DNA from: Bradyrhizobium tropiciagri
GTDB lineage: Bacteria; Pseudomonadota; Alphaproteobacteria; Rhizobiales; Xanthobacteraceae
Direction: 5' to 3'
NCBI RefSeq assembly: GCF_001189845.1
Contig: NZ_LFLZ01000025.1
Location: 56,742-120,741 of the forward strand
DNA length: 64,000 nt
The position numbers were made by a program, and so were the translations under genes. Shown piece by piece: positions 25,085 to 34,571 of this stretch; the stretch's first letter is position 1; every line of letters begins with the position of its first letter. Below the pieces are notes generated by a model. The model was not told the DNA's origin. It worked only from the letters and a program-made list of their open reading frames with translations, and ran no database searches.

Positions 25085-26358
25085 ATGAAAAGACACTCGT
25101 TCGGACCGCGCAGCCTGCTGCTCGCGGGGGCCATGCTCGGGGCATTCACGCTCTCTGCTGCGGCGCAGCAGCCGGCTGCCGCGCCTGCCGCAGGTGCAGC
25201 TCCGGCCGCCCAGCCGCTGCCGCCGGGCTCGCCATTGATCGGACGTCCGGACAATGAAGCAGCCGCCAAGCTCGCGCCGGTGCGCCGCCGCCGCTGCCGT
25301 CGGCGCCCGACAAGCTGCCGCTCGCCAAGCTCAAGGTGCCGGCCGGCTTCAATGTCGAGGTCTACGCCGCCGGCATGGCCAATGCGCGCTCGCTGGCGCT
25401 CGGCGACAAGGGCACCGTGTTCGTCGGCAGCCGCCTCGTCGACAAGGTCTATGCAATCGTCAACAAGGACGGCAAGCGCTCGGTCAAGGTGATCGCCTCC
25501 GGCCTCTATCGTCCGAACGGCGTCGCCTTCAAGGACGGCACGCTCTACATCGCCGAGCTCTCGAAGGTCTCCAAGATCGACAAGATCGAGGACAATCTGG
25601 ACAACCCGCCGAAGCCGACCGTCATTTACGACAAGCTGCCGAAGGACGAGGCGCATGGCTGGAAGTTCATCGCCATCGGCCCCGACAACAAGCTCTATGT
25701 TCCGGTCGGCCAGCCCGGCAACAACGTGCTGCATGATGCCGACCACGGCCAGATCCGCCGCATGAATCTCGATGGCTCCGGCGCCGAGGTCTACGCGCTC
25801 GGTGTGCGCAACTCGGTCGGCTTCGACTGGAATCCCGAGACCAAGCAGATGTACTTCACCGACAACGGCCGCGACTGGCTGTCGGAGACGGTGCCGGAAG
25901 ACGAGCTCAACCGCATCACCAAGGCGGGCGAGGATTTCGGCGCGCCGTTCTGCTACCAGGGCAACATCATCGACCAGGAGCTCGGCTGGGGTAAGAACTG
26001 CAAGGACTACACGCCGCCGGTCGGCCTGATGGGCCCGCATACCGCCTCGCTCGGCATGCGCTTCTATACCGGAAGCCAGTTCCCGAAGACCTACAAGAAC
26101 GTGATCTTCGTCGCGCGTCACGGCTCCTGGAACAAGTCGCAGAAGCAGGGCGGTGACGTCGTCGCCGTGAGGCTGAACAAGGACGGCACCGTGAAGTCGG
26201 TCGAACCGTTCATGACCGGCTTCCTCGAGGACAACAAGTATGTCGGCCGCCCGGTCGACGTGATGCTGCTGAAGGACGGCTCGCTGCTCGTCTCCGACGA
26301 CTGGAACGGCGCGGTCTATCGCGTCAGCTACGGCAAGCCGAAGGTCGCCAACCAGTAA
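25085..26358 (+). pseudogene. Sorbosone-dehydrogenase-type PQQ sugar dehydrogenase, one frame break
   Basis: A signal peptide (MKRHSFGPRSLLLAGAMLGA and on to about residue 28) and an Ala/Pro linker precede a frame break at 25281-25283; one added base joins KLAPV to APPPLPSAPDKLPLAKLKVP and the full beta-propeller follows. Landmarks are GLYRPNGVAF, HGWKFIAIGPDNKLYV, GVRNSVGFDW, DNGRD and HGSWN, typical of soluble glucose/sorbosone dehydrogenases that bind PQQ. It stands beside pqqABCDE and 121 bases ahead of a diheme cytochrome c, a fitting electron acceptor. Substrate unknown; the break is probably a consensus error. Confidence 0.82.
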
Positions 26359-26375
26359 GCTGAAAGTCTAGCCAT

Positions 26376-26459
26376 CGTCATTGCGAGCGAAGCGAAGCAA
26401 TCCATTCCGCCACCTGCGGCGATATGGATTGCTTCGTCGCTTCGCTCCTCGCAATGACG
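26376..26459. repeat. Extragenic palindrome, family A copy 1
   Basis: CGTCATTGCGAGCGAAGCG and its inverted partner ending CTCGCAATGACG flank a short unpaired middle; the outer arm pairs AAGCAATCCA with TGGATTGCTT. Five copies occur in the window, all between genes. Confidence 0.85.
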
Positions 26460-26479
26460 GAACATGCCGGGAGAGCCCA

Positions 26480-27049
26480 ATGCACAAAACCATCATCGCA
26501 GTCCTGGCACTCGCCGCGCTGAGCTTCTCCGCCAATGCCGAGACCATCCAGGAACGCGCCGTGGCGTGCTTCGCCTGCCATGGCGAGCACGGCACGTCGG
26601 AAACCGAGAACACGCCCTCGCTCGGCGGCCAGCAGGCGCCCTATGCGCTGATCCAGCTGTTCATGTTCCGCGAGAAGCTCAGGGTATTCGACCCGATGAA
26701 CGAGATGGCGAAGCCGATGACCGACGACGATTTGCGCAGCTTCTCGGATTTCATCGCCACCCTGCCGAAGCCGACGCCGCCTTCTGACGCCGGCGATCCC
26801 GCGCGGATGGCGCGCGGCCAGGCGCTGGCACAGCAGAACCGCTGCAACAGCTGCCACAACACCGATTTCTCCGGCAAGGACAACGTCCCCCGCATCGCCA
26901 ACCAGCGCGAGGATTACCTCGCCAAGACGCTGGCCGAATACAAGGACAACAGCCGCCACGGCTACGACGCCACTATGGCCGACGTGATGCAGACGGTCAC
27001 CAAGGAGCAGATCGGCGACCTTGCCTATTACATCGCGCATTTCCGCTGA
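26480..27049 (+). CDS. Diheme cytochrome c (c4-like)
   Basis: The 189-residue protein has a signal peptide (cleavage after ANA, residue 20) and two haem sites, CFACH (C30-C33-H34) and CNSCH (C122-C125-H126), each followed by a c-type domain; a distal Met may be in the MAKPM region. The two-domain layout resembles cytochrome c4/c5 electron carriers. It follows the PQQ-type sugar dehydrogenase, so it is a likely periplasmic acceptor for it. The pairing is inferred from order. Confidence 0.9.
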   Translation: MHKTIIAVLALAALSFSANAETIQERAVACFACHGEHGTSETENTPSLGGQQAPYALIQLFMFREKLRVFDPMNEMAKPMTDDDLRSFSDFIATLPKPTPPSDAGDPARMARGQALAQQNRCNSCHNTDFSGKDNVPRIANQREDYLAKTLAEYKDNSRHGYDATMADVMQTVTKEQIGDLAYYIAHFR

Positions 27050-27121
27050 CCGGCTACGCGGCGGGAAGCTGGCCTTGCTCTGCATGTAGCGCTAAAACGC
27101 CTCCGTCATACGGAGTGTCTC

Positions 27122-28513
27122 ATGCAGGATCTTTGGCGTCTGTCGGCAACCGAGCTCGCCGGCCTCATCAAATCGAAGAAGGTATCGGCAAAGGAGGCGG
27201 CGGAGGCCGGGCTCGCCCGGCTCGATGCGGTCAACCCTGACATCAACGCGGTGGTCGATCACCGGCCGGACGACGTGCTGGCGCAGGCCGCCTCAATCGA
27301 TGCGGCAATTGCGCGCGGCGAGGCGGTGGGGCCGCTTGCCGGCGTGCCGATCACGATCAAGGTCAATGTCGACCAGGAGGGCTACGCCACCACGAATGGG
27401 CTGAAGGCGCAGCGCGACCTGATCGCCAAGGTGGACAACCCGGTGGTCGCCAACCTGCGCAAGGCCGGCGCGGTGCTGCTCGGCCGCACCAATTGTCCGG
27501 CGGTGTCCTATCGCTGGTTCACCACCAACCTCATTCACGGCGACACCAAGAACCCGCGCGATCCAGCCATCACCCCGGGCGGCTCGTCCGGCGGCGCGGG
27601 CTCTGCGGTCGCGGCCGGCATCGGCCACATCGCCCATGGCACCGATATCGCCGGCTCGATCCGCTATCCGGCCTACGCCTGCGGCGTGCACGGCCTGCGG
27701 CCGAGCATGGGGCGCATCCCCGCCTTCAACGCGGCATTGCCGGAGCGTCCGATCGGCCCGCAGATCAGCGCCGTGTCGGGGCCGCTGGCGCGCACCGTCA
27801 ACGATCTGCGCATCTCGCTCGCGGCGATGTCGGCGCCTGATTATCGCGATCCCTGGTACGCGCCGGTGCCGCTCGAGGGCCCGCCGCGCGAGAAGCGCGT
27901 TGCAATGTGCCTCAATCCGGATGGTCTCAATCCTGTGCCGGAAGTGGTCGCCGCGGTGGCCGATGCGGGCAAGCGTCTGCAAGCCGCCGGCTGGATCGTC
28001 GAGGAGATCGCCGACACGCCGTCGCTGCGTGAGGCGGCCGAGATCCAGACCCGGCTCTGGCTCGGCGACGGCTACGAGGCGCAGCTCGCGTTTGCCGAGC
28101 GCGAGGGCGATCCCGGCGCGCTGGCCTGCCTGCGCGGCGTCCGCGCGCGGGTGCATCCGTTCGACCTGTCGCAGGCGCTGACCCGCCGCGCAACGCTGAC
28201 GCGCGAATGGTTCGCTTTCCTCGACAAATATCCGGTGCTGCTGATGCCGGTGTCCGGCGAGCTGCCGTTCCCCGATCATCTCGACCGCAAGGACGAGGCG
28301 TCGTTCGCGCGGGTGTGGCATGCGCAGCTGCCGCAGATCGCGATCCCGTTCATGGGGCTCCCCGGGCTGGTCGTCTCCACCGGTCTCGTCGGGCGGATTC
28401 CGGTCGGCGTACAACTCGTGGCGGCGCGTTACCGCGAGGATCTCTGTCTCGCTGCAGGCGAGGCGGTCGAGGCCGGCGGCACACCGTCCGCCGCCATTGA
28501 TCCGGTGAGCTGA
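27122..28513 (+). CDS. Amidase-signature family hydrolase
   Basis: The 463-residue protein has the Ser-cis-Ser-Lys centre of the amidase signature family: Lys80 in VPITIK, the Gly/Ser loop TPGGSSGGAGSAVAAG (about 151-166) and nucleophile Ser179 in GTDIAGSIR. The family hydrolyses amides or serves in GatCAB, but there is no gatB or gatC here, so it is a free amidase of unknown substrate. ATG 27122 has GGAGTG just upstream. One base separates its stop region from the glutathione peroxidase start, suggesting co-transcription. Confidence 0.9.
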   Translation: MQDLWRLSATELAGLIKSKKVSAKEAAEAGLARLDAVNPDINAVVDHRPDDVLAQAASIDAAIARGEAVGPLAGVPITIKVNVDQEGYATTNGLKAQRDLIAKVDNPVVANLRKAGAVLLGRTNCPAVSYRWFTTNLIHGDTKNPRDPAITPGGSSGGAGSAVAAGIGHIAHGTDIAGSIRYPAYACGVHGLRPSMGRIPAFNAALPERPIGPQISAVSGPLARTVNDLRISLAAMSAPDYRDPWYAPVPLEGPPREKRVAMCLNPDGLNPVPEVVAAVADAGKRLQAAGWIVEEIADTPSLREAAEIQTRLWLGDGYEAQLAFAEREGDPGALACLRGVRARVHPFDLSQALTRRATLTREWFAFLDKYPVLLMPVSGELPFPDHLDRKDEASFARVWHAQLPQIAIPFMGLPGLVVSTGLVGRIPVGVQLVAARYREDLCLAAGEAVEAGGTPSAAIDPVS

Positions 28514-28514
28514 G

Positions 28515-28991
28515 ATGGCCACGGTCTACGATTTCACCGCAAAATCGCTTGCCGGCGAGGACATGCCGCTGCGGCAGTTCGAGGGGCAGGTGCTGCTGAT
28601 CGTGAACACGGCGAGCGCCTGCGGGTTCACGCCACAGTACAAGGGCCTGCAGGAGCTGCACGCCGGCCTCTCGCCGCGCGGCTTTGCCGTGCTCGGCTTT
28701 CCCTGCAACCAGTTCGGTGCACAGGAGCCAGGCGATGCGAAGCAGATCGCCACGTTCTGCGAGACCAACTACGCCGTGACGTTTCCGATGTTCGCCAAGA
28801 TCGACGTCAATGGCTCAGGTGCGCATCCATTGTACGAACACCTGAAACGTGAGAAGTCGGGCCTGCTCGGGCCGGCGATCAAGTGGAACTTCACCAAGTT
28901 CCTGGTCGATCGCGCCGGCAAGGTCGTGGCGCGGCATGCGCCGACCGCCCGGCCCGAAGGATTGAAGAAGGAAATCGAGGCGCTGCTATGA
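28515..28991 (+). CDS. Glutathione peroxidase (thiol type)
   Basis: The 158-residue GPx-family enzyme reduces peroxides, probably using thioredoxin rather than glutathione. The catalytic set is present: Cys36 (NTASACGFT, in place of selenocysteine), Gln66 (FPCNQFG), Trp124 and Asn125 (WNFTKFLVDR). Cys82 (ATFCETN) matches the resolving cysteine of thioredoxin-dependent members. No signal peptide: cytoplasmic. It overlaps the next gene by four bases (ATGA). Confidence 0.95.
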   Translation: MATVYDFTAKSLAGEDMPLRQFEGQVLLIVNTASACGFTPQYKGLQELHAGLSPRGFAVLGFPCNQFGAQEPGDAKQIATFCETNYAVTFPMFAKIDVNGSGAHPLYEHLKREKSGLLGPAIKWNFTKFLVDRAGKVVARHAPTARPEGLKKEIEALL

Positions 28992-29248
28992 GCGACGACA
29001 CCAACGACCAATTCCCCGACCGCCTCTCGGTCGATCCGAACAGCCCGTACTACAACGCGGAGATTCTGGCGCGCGACGTCGGCATCCGCTTCAAGGGCGC
29101 CGAGAAGACCAATGTCGAGGAGTACTGCATCAGCGAGGGCTGGGTGCGCGTCACCGCCGGCAATGCCAAGGACCGTTACGGCAATCCGCTGACTATCAAG
29201 GTGCACGGCCCGGTCGAACCGTATTTCCGGGATAAGGCGAAGTCCTGA
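28988..29248 (+). CDS. DUF3297 family protein
   Basis: The 86-residue acidic protein (MSDDTNDQFPDRLSVDPNSP) matches the DUF3297 pattern: DRLSVDPNSPYYNAEILARD then VGIRFKG and a C-terminal PVEPYF. Function unknown. Its ATG overlaps the glutathione peroxidase stop by four bases, so the pair is translationally coupled; a link to oxidative stress is only suggested by that. Confidence 0.88.
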   Translation: MSDDTNDQFPDRLSVDPNSPYYNAEILARDVGIRFKGAEKTNVEEYCISEGWVRVTAGNAKDRYGNPLTIKVHGPVEPYFRDKAKS

Positions 29249-29261
29249 CGGTATCGCCCCG

Positions 29262-29348
29262 CGTCATTGCGAGGAGCGAAGCGACGAAGCAATCCACTGC
29301 GTCCGCGTAAATGGAGACATGGATTGCTTCGCTGCGCTCGCAATGACG
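29262..29348. repeat. Extragenic palindrome, family A copy 2
   Basis: Same outer arms as the copy at 26376 (GCGTCATTGCGAGGAGCG and CTCGCAATGACG) with a different middle. It lies between the DUF3297 gene and tarD. Confidence 0.85.
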
Positions 29349-29386
29349 GCGGAAAAGCCGGTAGACGCAACTCAGAGAGTGCAAGC

Positions 29387-30556
29387 ATGTCCGTCCGCAT
29401 CGTCGACGTCCGCGAGGTGACGAAACCGATCTCCTCGCCGATCCGCAACGCCTATATCGACTTCACCAAGATGACCTCGAGCCTGGTTGCCGTGGTCACC
29501 GACGTGGTGCGCGACGGCAAGCGGGTGGTCGGCTATGGCTTCAATTCCAACGGCCGCTACGGGCAGGGCGGTCTGATCCGCGAACGCTTTGCGCCGCGCC
29601 TCAAGGAGGCCGAACCGAAATCGCTGCTCGATGCCACCGGCGACAATCTCGATCCGGACAAGGTCTGGTCGACGCTGATGTCGAACGAGAAGCCGGGCGG
29701 CCACGGCGAGCGTTCGGTCGCGGTCGGCACCATCGACATGGCGGTGTGGGACGCGGTAGCGAAGATCGCGGGCAAGCCGCTGTTCCGGCTGCTTGCCGAG
29801 CGCCACGGTCTCACCGCCAATCCGCGCGTCTTCGTCTATGCCGCCGGCGGCTATTACTATCCGGGCAAGGATCTCGGCGCGCTGCGCAAGGAGATGCGCG
29901 GTTATCTCGACCGCGGCTACAACGTCGTGAAGATGAAGATCGGCGGCGCGCCGCTTGCCGAAGACCGCGAGCGCATCGAGGCGGTGCTGAAGGAGATCGG
30001 CAGCACAGCGCAGCTCGCGGTCGACGCCAATGGCCGTTTCGATCTGGAGACCGCGATCGCCTACGCCAAGATGCTGCGGGAATACCCGCTGTTCTGGTAC
30101 GAGGAGGCCGGCGATCCGCTCGATTACGCGTTGCAGGCTGCTTTGGCCGAATTCTATCCCGGGGCGATGGCGACCGGCGAGAACCTGTTCAGCCACCAGG
30201 ATGCGCGCAACCTGATCCGCTATGGCGGCATGCGGCCGGATCGCGACTGGCTGCAATTCGACTGCGCGCTGTCCTATGGGCTCTGCGAGTATCAGCGCAC
30301 GCTCGAGGTGCTGAAGACGCACGGCTGGTCGCCGAGCCGCTGCATCCCGCATGGCGGCCACCAGATGTCGCTCAACATCGCGGCCGGCCTCGGCCTCGGC
30401 GGCAATGAGAGCTACCCGGACCTGTTCCAGCCCTATGGCGGGTTCCCCGACGGCGTCCGCGTCGAGAACGGCCACATCGTGATGCCCGACCTCCCCGGCA
30501 TCGGCTTCGAAGGCAAGTCGGATCTCTACAAGGAGATGAAGGCGCTGGCCGACTAG
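29387..30556 (+). CDS. tarD: D-tartrate dehydratase (enolase superfamily)
   Basis: The 389-residue enzyme dehydrates D-tartrate to oxaloacetate. Length and residues match the characterised Bradyrhizobium enzyme: acid/base Lys184 (VVKMKIGG, K182-M183-K184), metal ligands Asp213, Glu239 and Glu265, and His322 (CIPHGGHQ). The start MSVRIVDVRE at 29387 lies just past a family A repeat, and an in-frame reading from 29267 through the repeat was rejected. No transporter or regulator for tartrate is adjacent. Confidence in the exact substrate is high because the whole active-site set coincides. Confidence 0.95.
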   Translation: MSVRIVDVREVTKPISSPIRNAYIDFTKMTSSLVAVVTDVVRDGKRVVGYGFNSNGRYGQGGLIRERFAPRLKEAEPKSLLDATGDNLDPDKVWSTLMSNEKPGGHGERSVAVGTIDMAVWDAVAKIAGKPLFRLLAERHGLTANPRVFVYAAGGYYYPGKDLGALRKEMRGYLDRGYNVVKMKIGGAPLAEDRERIEAVLKEIGSTAQLAVDANGRFDLETAIAYAKMLREYPLFWYEEAGDPLDYALQAALAEFYPGAMATGENLFSHQDARNLIRYGGMRPDRDWLQFDCALSYGLCEYQRTLEVLKTHGWSPSRCIPHGGHQMSLNIAAGLGLGGNESYPDLFQPYGGFPDGVRVENGHIVMPDLPGIGFEGKSDLYKEMKALAD

Positions 30557-30607
30557 CCGGCGCCCCTCCGGCGGGCCCGGCAGGCTTGAGTCTGCTTGCA
30601 AAATAAT

Positions 30608-30644
30608 TTGAGCGATGCTCAATAAAATATTGAACGTTGCTCAC
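30608..30644. promoter_or_regulatory. Two tandem palindromic operator-like sites
   Basis: TTGAGCGATGCTCAA (30608-30622, perfect with a 3-base centre) and TTGAACGTTGCTCAC (30630-30644, degenerate) share TTGAnC-n3-GCTCA and are offset by 22 bases, about two helical turns. They lie 79 bases before the membrane-protein start. The form suits a TetR- or MarR-type repressor, but no regulator gene is adjacent. Confidence 0.55.
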
Positions 30645-30722
30645 GTTCCGATATACTCATGCAGGAGAGGCGCCTTGCCCAGGATCGGGAAGGCGCCAGA
30701 ACCGGCCATGAGGGATTGCCGC

Positions 30723-31775
30723 ATGCCATATTCAGCGAAGAGTCTCCGGGAAGCCGCCGATGCCGGGGTGATCAGCCCAGCTGATCTGGACCGGCTGCTC
30801 GCCTTCCTGGCCAGCCATGAAGGGCGGGGCGATGCCAGCCCGGCGGCCAGGTTCGATGCCGCCCACGTGCTCTGGTACGCCGGCGCACTGATCGTGATCG
30901 GCGCCATGGGTCTGTTCTCGACCCTGGCGTTCACCCAGATGGGCGGCCGGGCGCTCACCGCCTGCGCAATCGCCTACGCCACGGCTTTCGGCGTCGCCGG
31001 TCACCACCTCTGGTACGGCAAGAATCTGCGGGTTCCCGGCGGCCTATTGATCGCGATCGCGGTCTCGATGGCGCCGCTTGCAGTCTATGGCATCCAGGAT
31101 GAACTCGGCTGGTGGGGCAAGTTCGGCAAGCCCGGAACCGTGCAGGATTTCTATGTCTGGGTGAAGGGCAGCTGGATCTTCATGGAGCTCGCGACGGTCG
31201 CCGCCGGCATCGTCGCGCTGCGCTACTTCCGCTTCGCCTTCATCGTCGCGATCATCGCGTTCGCACTGTGGTTCATGTCGATGGATCTGGCGCCGTGGTT
31301 CAGCGGCACGGCGCATGCCGACTTCGAGACGCAGCGCCGCGTATCGGTCTGGTTCGGCCTCGCCGTCCTCGTCGTGGCCTGGATCGTGGACTATCGCAGC
31401 CGCAACGCCGACTTTGCCTTCTGGCTGCATCTGTTCGGCCTGATGGCGTTCTGGGGCGGCATCACCGCGTCCTCGAGCTCGACCGAACTGGGCAAGGCGA
31501 TCTACTGCCTGCTCAATGTCGGCCTCGTCGTGATCGCCGTGATCCTGATGCGGCGTGCCTATGCGGTGTTCGGCGCGTTCGGCATCTGCCTCTATCTCGG
31601 CCATCTCGCCGACGTCGTCTTCAAGGACTCGCTGTTGTTCCCGTTCTCGCTGTCGCTGATCGGAATTGCGGTGATCGCCGCGGGCCTGCTCTACCATCGC
31701 AACGAGCGTGCGATCGCCGCCTGGCTCGAGGCGCATCTGCCGGCGGGGTTGCGGCCGCGATCCGCAACGGCGTAG
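30723..31775 (+). CDS. Multi-pass membrane protein, DUF2157-like
   Basis: The 350-residue protein has a short soluble N-terminal part (MPYSAKSLREAADAGVISPA, LDRLLAFLASHEG), a pattern shared with DUF2157-like proteins, then about eight to nine hydrophobic segments. No conserved charged residues in the segments point to a transported substrate. ATG 30723 was preferred to 30708 or an upstream reading because the family opening begins there. Expression is probably controlled by the tandem palindromes at 30608-30644. The next 297 bases up to the TonB receptor hold no gene. Confidence 0.7.
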   Translation: MPYSAKSLREAADAGVISPADLDRLLAFLASHEGRGDASPAARFDAAHVLWYAGALIVIGAMGLFSTLAFTQMGGRALTACAIAYATAFGVAGHHLWYGKNLRVPGGLLIAIAVSMAPLAVYGIQDELGWWGKFGKPGTVQDFYVWVKGSWIFMELATVAAGIVALRYFRFAFIVAIIAFALWFMSMDLAPWFSGTAHADFETQRRVSVWFGLAVLVVAWIVDYRSRNADFAFWLHLFGLMAFWGGITASSSSTELGKAIYCLLNVGLVVIAVILMRRAYAVFGAFGICLYLGHLADVVFKDSLLFPFSLSLIGIAVIAAGLLYHRNERAIAAWLEAHLPAGLRPRSATA

Positions 31776-32072
31776 GGGCGTCGGCACTCCCTTAGAACCG
31801 ATACAATCTGGAATCCCTACAAGAAGTGCGGCGCGCAAGCGCCGCTCTTCGTTTCCAGGCGCTAGTCCGGAAGCCGACGGAAACCATTTGCATCCTTGAC
31901 TTTTCTCATCCAACGCTCGCCGCGAGCAGCACCTGCGTGCTTTCGCCGCGATTTTATTCCGCCGTCACGCAAAAATTTTCCCAAGCCCGTCGTCTGGACG
32001 CAGTGCATCTCACGTCTCTAGAGGACGACGCATCGCCTTCACGCAAGGCGAGAGTTGCTTGGGGACGACGTC

Positions 32073-34445
32073 ATGACATCGAGATCACAAAATAATCGTC
32101 GCATCGCTTTGCTTGCCAAGCTGTCGCTGCTCACGGCGAGCTCCCTTGCACTCAGCGTTCCCTTCACAATGTCAGCGGCGCAGGCGCAGTCGTCCCCGGC
32201 GCAAGGCGGCGCATCGTCGCTGCCGCCGGTGACCGTCACCGCGCCGGCCGCGCAGCGCCGCCGCAGCGCGCCGTCGACATCGCGCAACACGACCGCTGCG
32301 CGCGGCCGCCGCTCCCAGACCGCGCGGTGGATCGAGCCTGCGGCCGCGGCAAAACCGTTCACGGAATCGCAGGATGCCCGCACCGGCACATCAGGCTATT
32401 TCGCCAACAGCACTTCGGTTGCAACCAGGACCAACACCGCCATCGTCAACATCCCGCAATCCCTGAGCGTCGTGACGCGGGAGCAGATCCGGGACCAGAA
32501 CTACCAGGGCGTCACCGACCTCACGCGCTACATTCCCGGCGTGGCCGTGCATCAAGGCGAGGGCAATCGCGACGAGCTCGTGATCCGCGGTGTCGATTCC
32601 AGCGCCAACTTCTTCGTCAACGGGTTTCGCGACGACGTGCAGTATTTCCGCGACATGTACAACGCCCAGAGCATCGAGGTGCTGAAGGGCCCGAGCGCAT
32701 TGACCTTCGGCCGCGGCGCCGGCGGCGGCCTGCTCAACCGCACGCTCAAGGAGGCCGACGGCAACCGCGTCTATGAGGCGACAGCGCAGACCGGGTCATG
32801 GGGCGATCGCCGCGTCACGCTCGATGCCGGACAGGCGATCAACGAGAACGTCGCAGCAAGGCTCAACGTGTTCTACGAGGGCGCCGATGCCTTCCGCGAC
32901 TTCAACCATCTCGAACGCTACGGCATCAATCCGACCGTGACGCTGAAGCCCGACGACAACACCAGGATCAAGCTGAGCTACGAATACTTCCACGACGGGC
33001 GCACCGCCGATCGCGGCAATCCCTCGCAGGGACTGCCGGGTGGCGCGACACGCTTCAATCCGACGACGCCGTTTGCGCCGAACGGCGATTTCTCGACCTT
33101 CTTCGGCAGTCCGAGCCTGAACACCGCGCAGGCGACGGTGCAGACCGGCATGGCCATTATCGAGCACGATTTCGAGAACGGGCTGACGGTGCGCAACGGC
33201 ACCATCGCCGCCGACTACCAGAAGTTCTACCAGAACGTCTATCCGACCGGCGGCGCGCTCGCCGGCGCGGTCAACCCGGCGGACACCGCGGTCAATCTCG
33301 GCGCCTATCAGCACACGACCAACCGCGACAACGTCTTCAACCAGACCGATTTCACCTACAAGACCTGGACCGGCCCGCTGTTCCACACCGTCGGTTTCGG
33401 TACCGAGTTCGGCCGTCAGAGCGGCGTCGACATCCGCAACACCGGCGTGTTTCCCAACGGCACCAACACCATCGTGCAGAACCCGTTCGCGCCCACCTAT
33501 TTCGGCCCGGTGACGTTTCTTCACCATTTCACCGGCACCAACACCGACGGTGTCACCGCGCCCGACTCGAACAGCCGCTACGCGCTGAACATCCAGTCCG
33601 GCTATGTCAGGGACACCATCGAGATTTCCCGCGCCGTGCAGATCATCGCCGGCGCACGGTTCGACCGCTTCGACATGTCGGCGACCGACATGAACACCAA
33701 CATCAATCGCGGTCGCGTCGACAATCTGGTGTCGCCGCAGGGCGCCCTGATCATCAAGCCGATCGAGCAGATGTCGGTCTATACCGCCTACAGCATTTCC
33801 TACCTGCCGGCCTCCGGCGACCAGTTCAGCTCGCTGACCGACGGCACGCTGATCCTGCAGCCGCAGCGCTTCGAGAATGTCGAGCTCGGCATGAAGTGGA
33901 ACATCAATCCGAAACTGCTGTTCTCGACCGCCGTCTACAATCTGAACCGCACCAACCAGCCGATCCCCGACGGCAACAATCCCGGCTTCTTCTTTCCCTC
34001 CGGCAGCACGCTCACGCGGGGCGTCGAGGCGAGCCTGACCGGCCATGTCACCGAGCAGTGGCAGTCGTCGCTGGCCTATGCCTACACCGACGCGAAGATC
34101 ACCGGCGCCACCTCGGCGACAGTCGTGCCCGGCAACCGCGTCCAGCTCGTGCCGTACAATCAGTTTGCCTGGTGGAACAAGTATCAGTTCACGCCGATGT
34201 GGGCGGCGGCGCTCGGCGTGATCTATTTCGGCGATTCCTTTGCCTCCTCCGACGACACCGTGCGGCTGCCGAGCTTTGTCCGCTTCGATGCGGCGCTCTA
34301 TGCCAAGATCGACGAGACCTGGAGCGCCCAGCTCAATGTCGAGAACATCTTCGACAAGGGCTATTGGGCCTCCGCCGACGGCAACAACAACATCTCGCCC
34401 GGGCAGGGCCGCACGGTAAAGCTGATGGCGCGGGCGAGGTTTTAG
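32073..34445 (+). CDS. TonB-dependent siderophore receptor
   Basis: The 790-residue outer-membrane barrel has a signal peptide (through AAQAQ, about residue 39), a plug (NIPQSLSVVTREQIRDQN, LVIRGVDSSANFFVNGFRDD, SIEVLKGPSALTFGRGAGGG) and a barrel ending in a terminal Phe (ARARF). VLKGPSALTFGRGAGGGLLNR places it with catecholate/hydroxamate siderophore receptors of the FhuA/FepA class; the ligand is not known. ATG 32073 was chosen since MTSRSQNNRR opens the signal. No exbBD/tonB nearby. I saw no clear Irr or RirA site upstream. Confidence 0.93.
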   Translation: MTSRSQNNRRIALLAKLSLLTASSLALSVPFTMSAAQAQSSPAQGGASSLPPVTVTAPAAQRRRSAPSTSRNTTAARGRRSQTARWIEPAAAAKPFTESQDARTGTSGYFANSTSVATRTNTAIVNIPQSLSVVTREQIRDQNYQGVTDLTRYIPGVAVHQGEGNRDELVIRGVDSSANFFVNGFRDDVQYFRDMYNAQSIEVLKGPSALTFGRGAGGGLLNRTLKEADGNRVYEATAQTGSWGDRRVTLDAGQAINENVAARLNVFYEGADAFRDFNHLERYGINPTVTLKPDDNTRIKLSYEYFHDGRTADRGNPSQGLPGGATRFNPTTPFAPNGDFSTFFGSPSLNTAQATVQTGMAIIEHDFENGLTVRNGTIAADYQKFYQNVYPTGGALAGAVNPADTAVNLGAYQHTTNRDNVFNQTDFTYKTWTGPLFHTVGFGTEFGRQSGVDIRNTGVFPNGTNTIVQNPFAPTYFGPVTFLHHFTGTNTDGVTAPDSNSRYALNIQSGYVRDTIEISRAVQIIAGARFDRFDMSATDMNTNINRGRVDNLVSPQGALIIKPIEQMSVYTAYSISYLPASGDQFSSLTDGTLILQPQRFENVELGMKWNINPKLLFSTAVYNLNRTNQPIPDGNNPGFFFPSGSTLTRGVEASLTGHVTEQWQSSLAYAYTDAKITGATSATVVPGNRVQLVPYNQFAWWNKYQFTPMWAAALGVIYFGDSFASSDDTVRLPSFVRFDAALYAKIDETWSAQLNVENIFDKGYWASADGNNNISPGQGRTVKLMARARF

Positions 34446-34465
34446 GGAGGGCGTCATCGCTTACT

Positions 34466-34549
34466 CGTCATTGCGAGGAGCGATAGTGACGAAGCAATCC
34501 ACGCTTCCGCTGCGGGACTATGGATTGCTTCGCTTCGCTCGCAATGACG
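34466..34549. repeat. Extragenic palindrome, family A copy 3
   Basis: CGTCATTGCGAGGAGCG and CTCGCAATGACG arms around a variable middle. It sits between the converging TonB receptor and malonyl-CoA decarboxylase genes, where it may act as a bidirectional terminator. Confidence 0.85.
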
Positions 34550-34571
34550 GGGAGAGGCCGGTGGTCTTTCT

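Noticed and set aside
32013..32072. Possible iron-responsive box before the TonB receptor
   Set aside because: No sequence resembling an Irr or RirA site was found.
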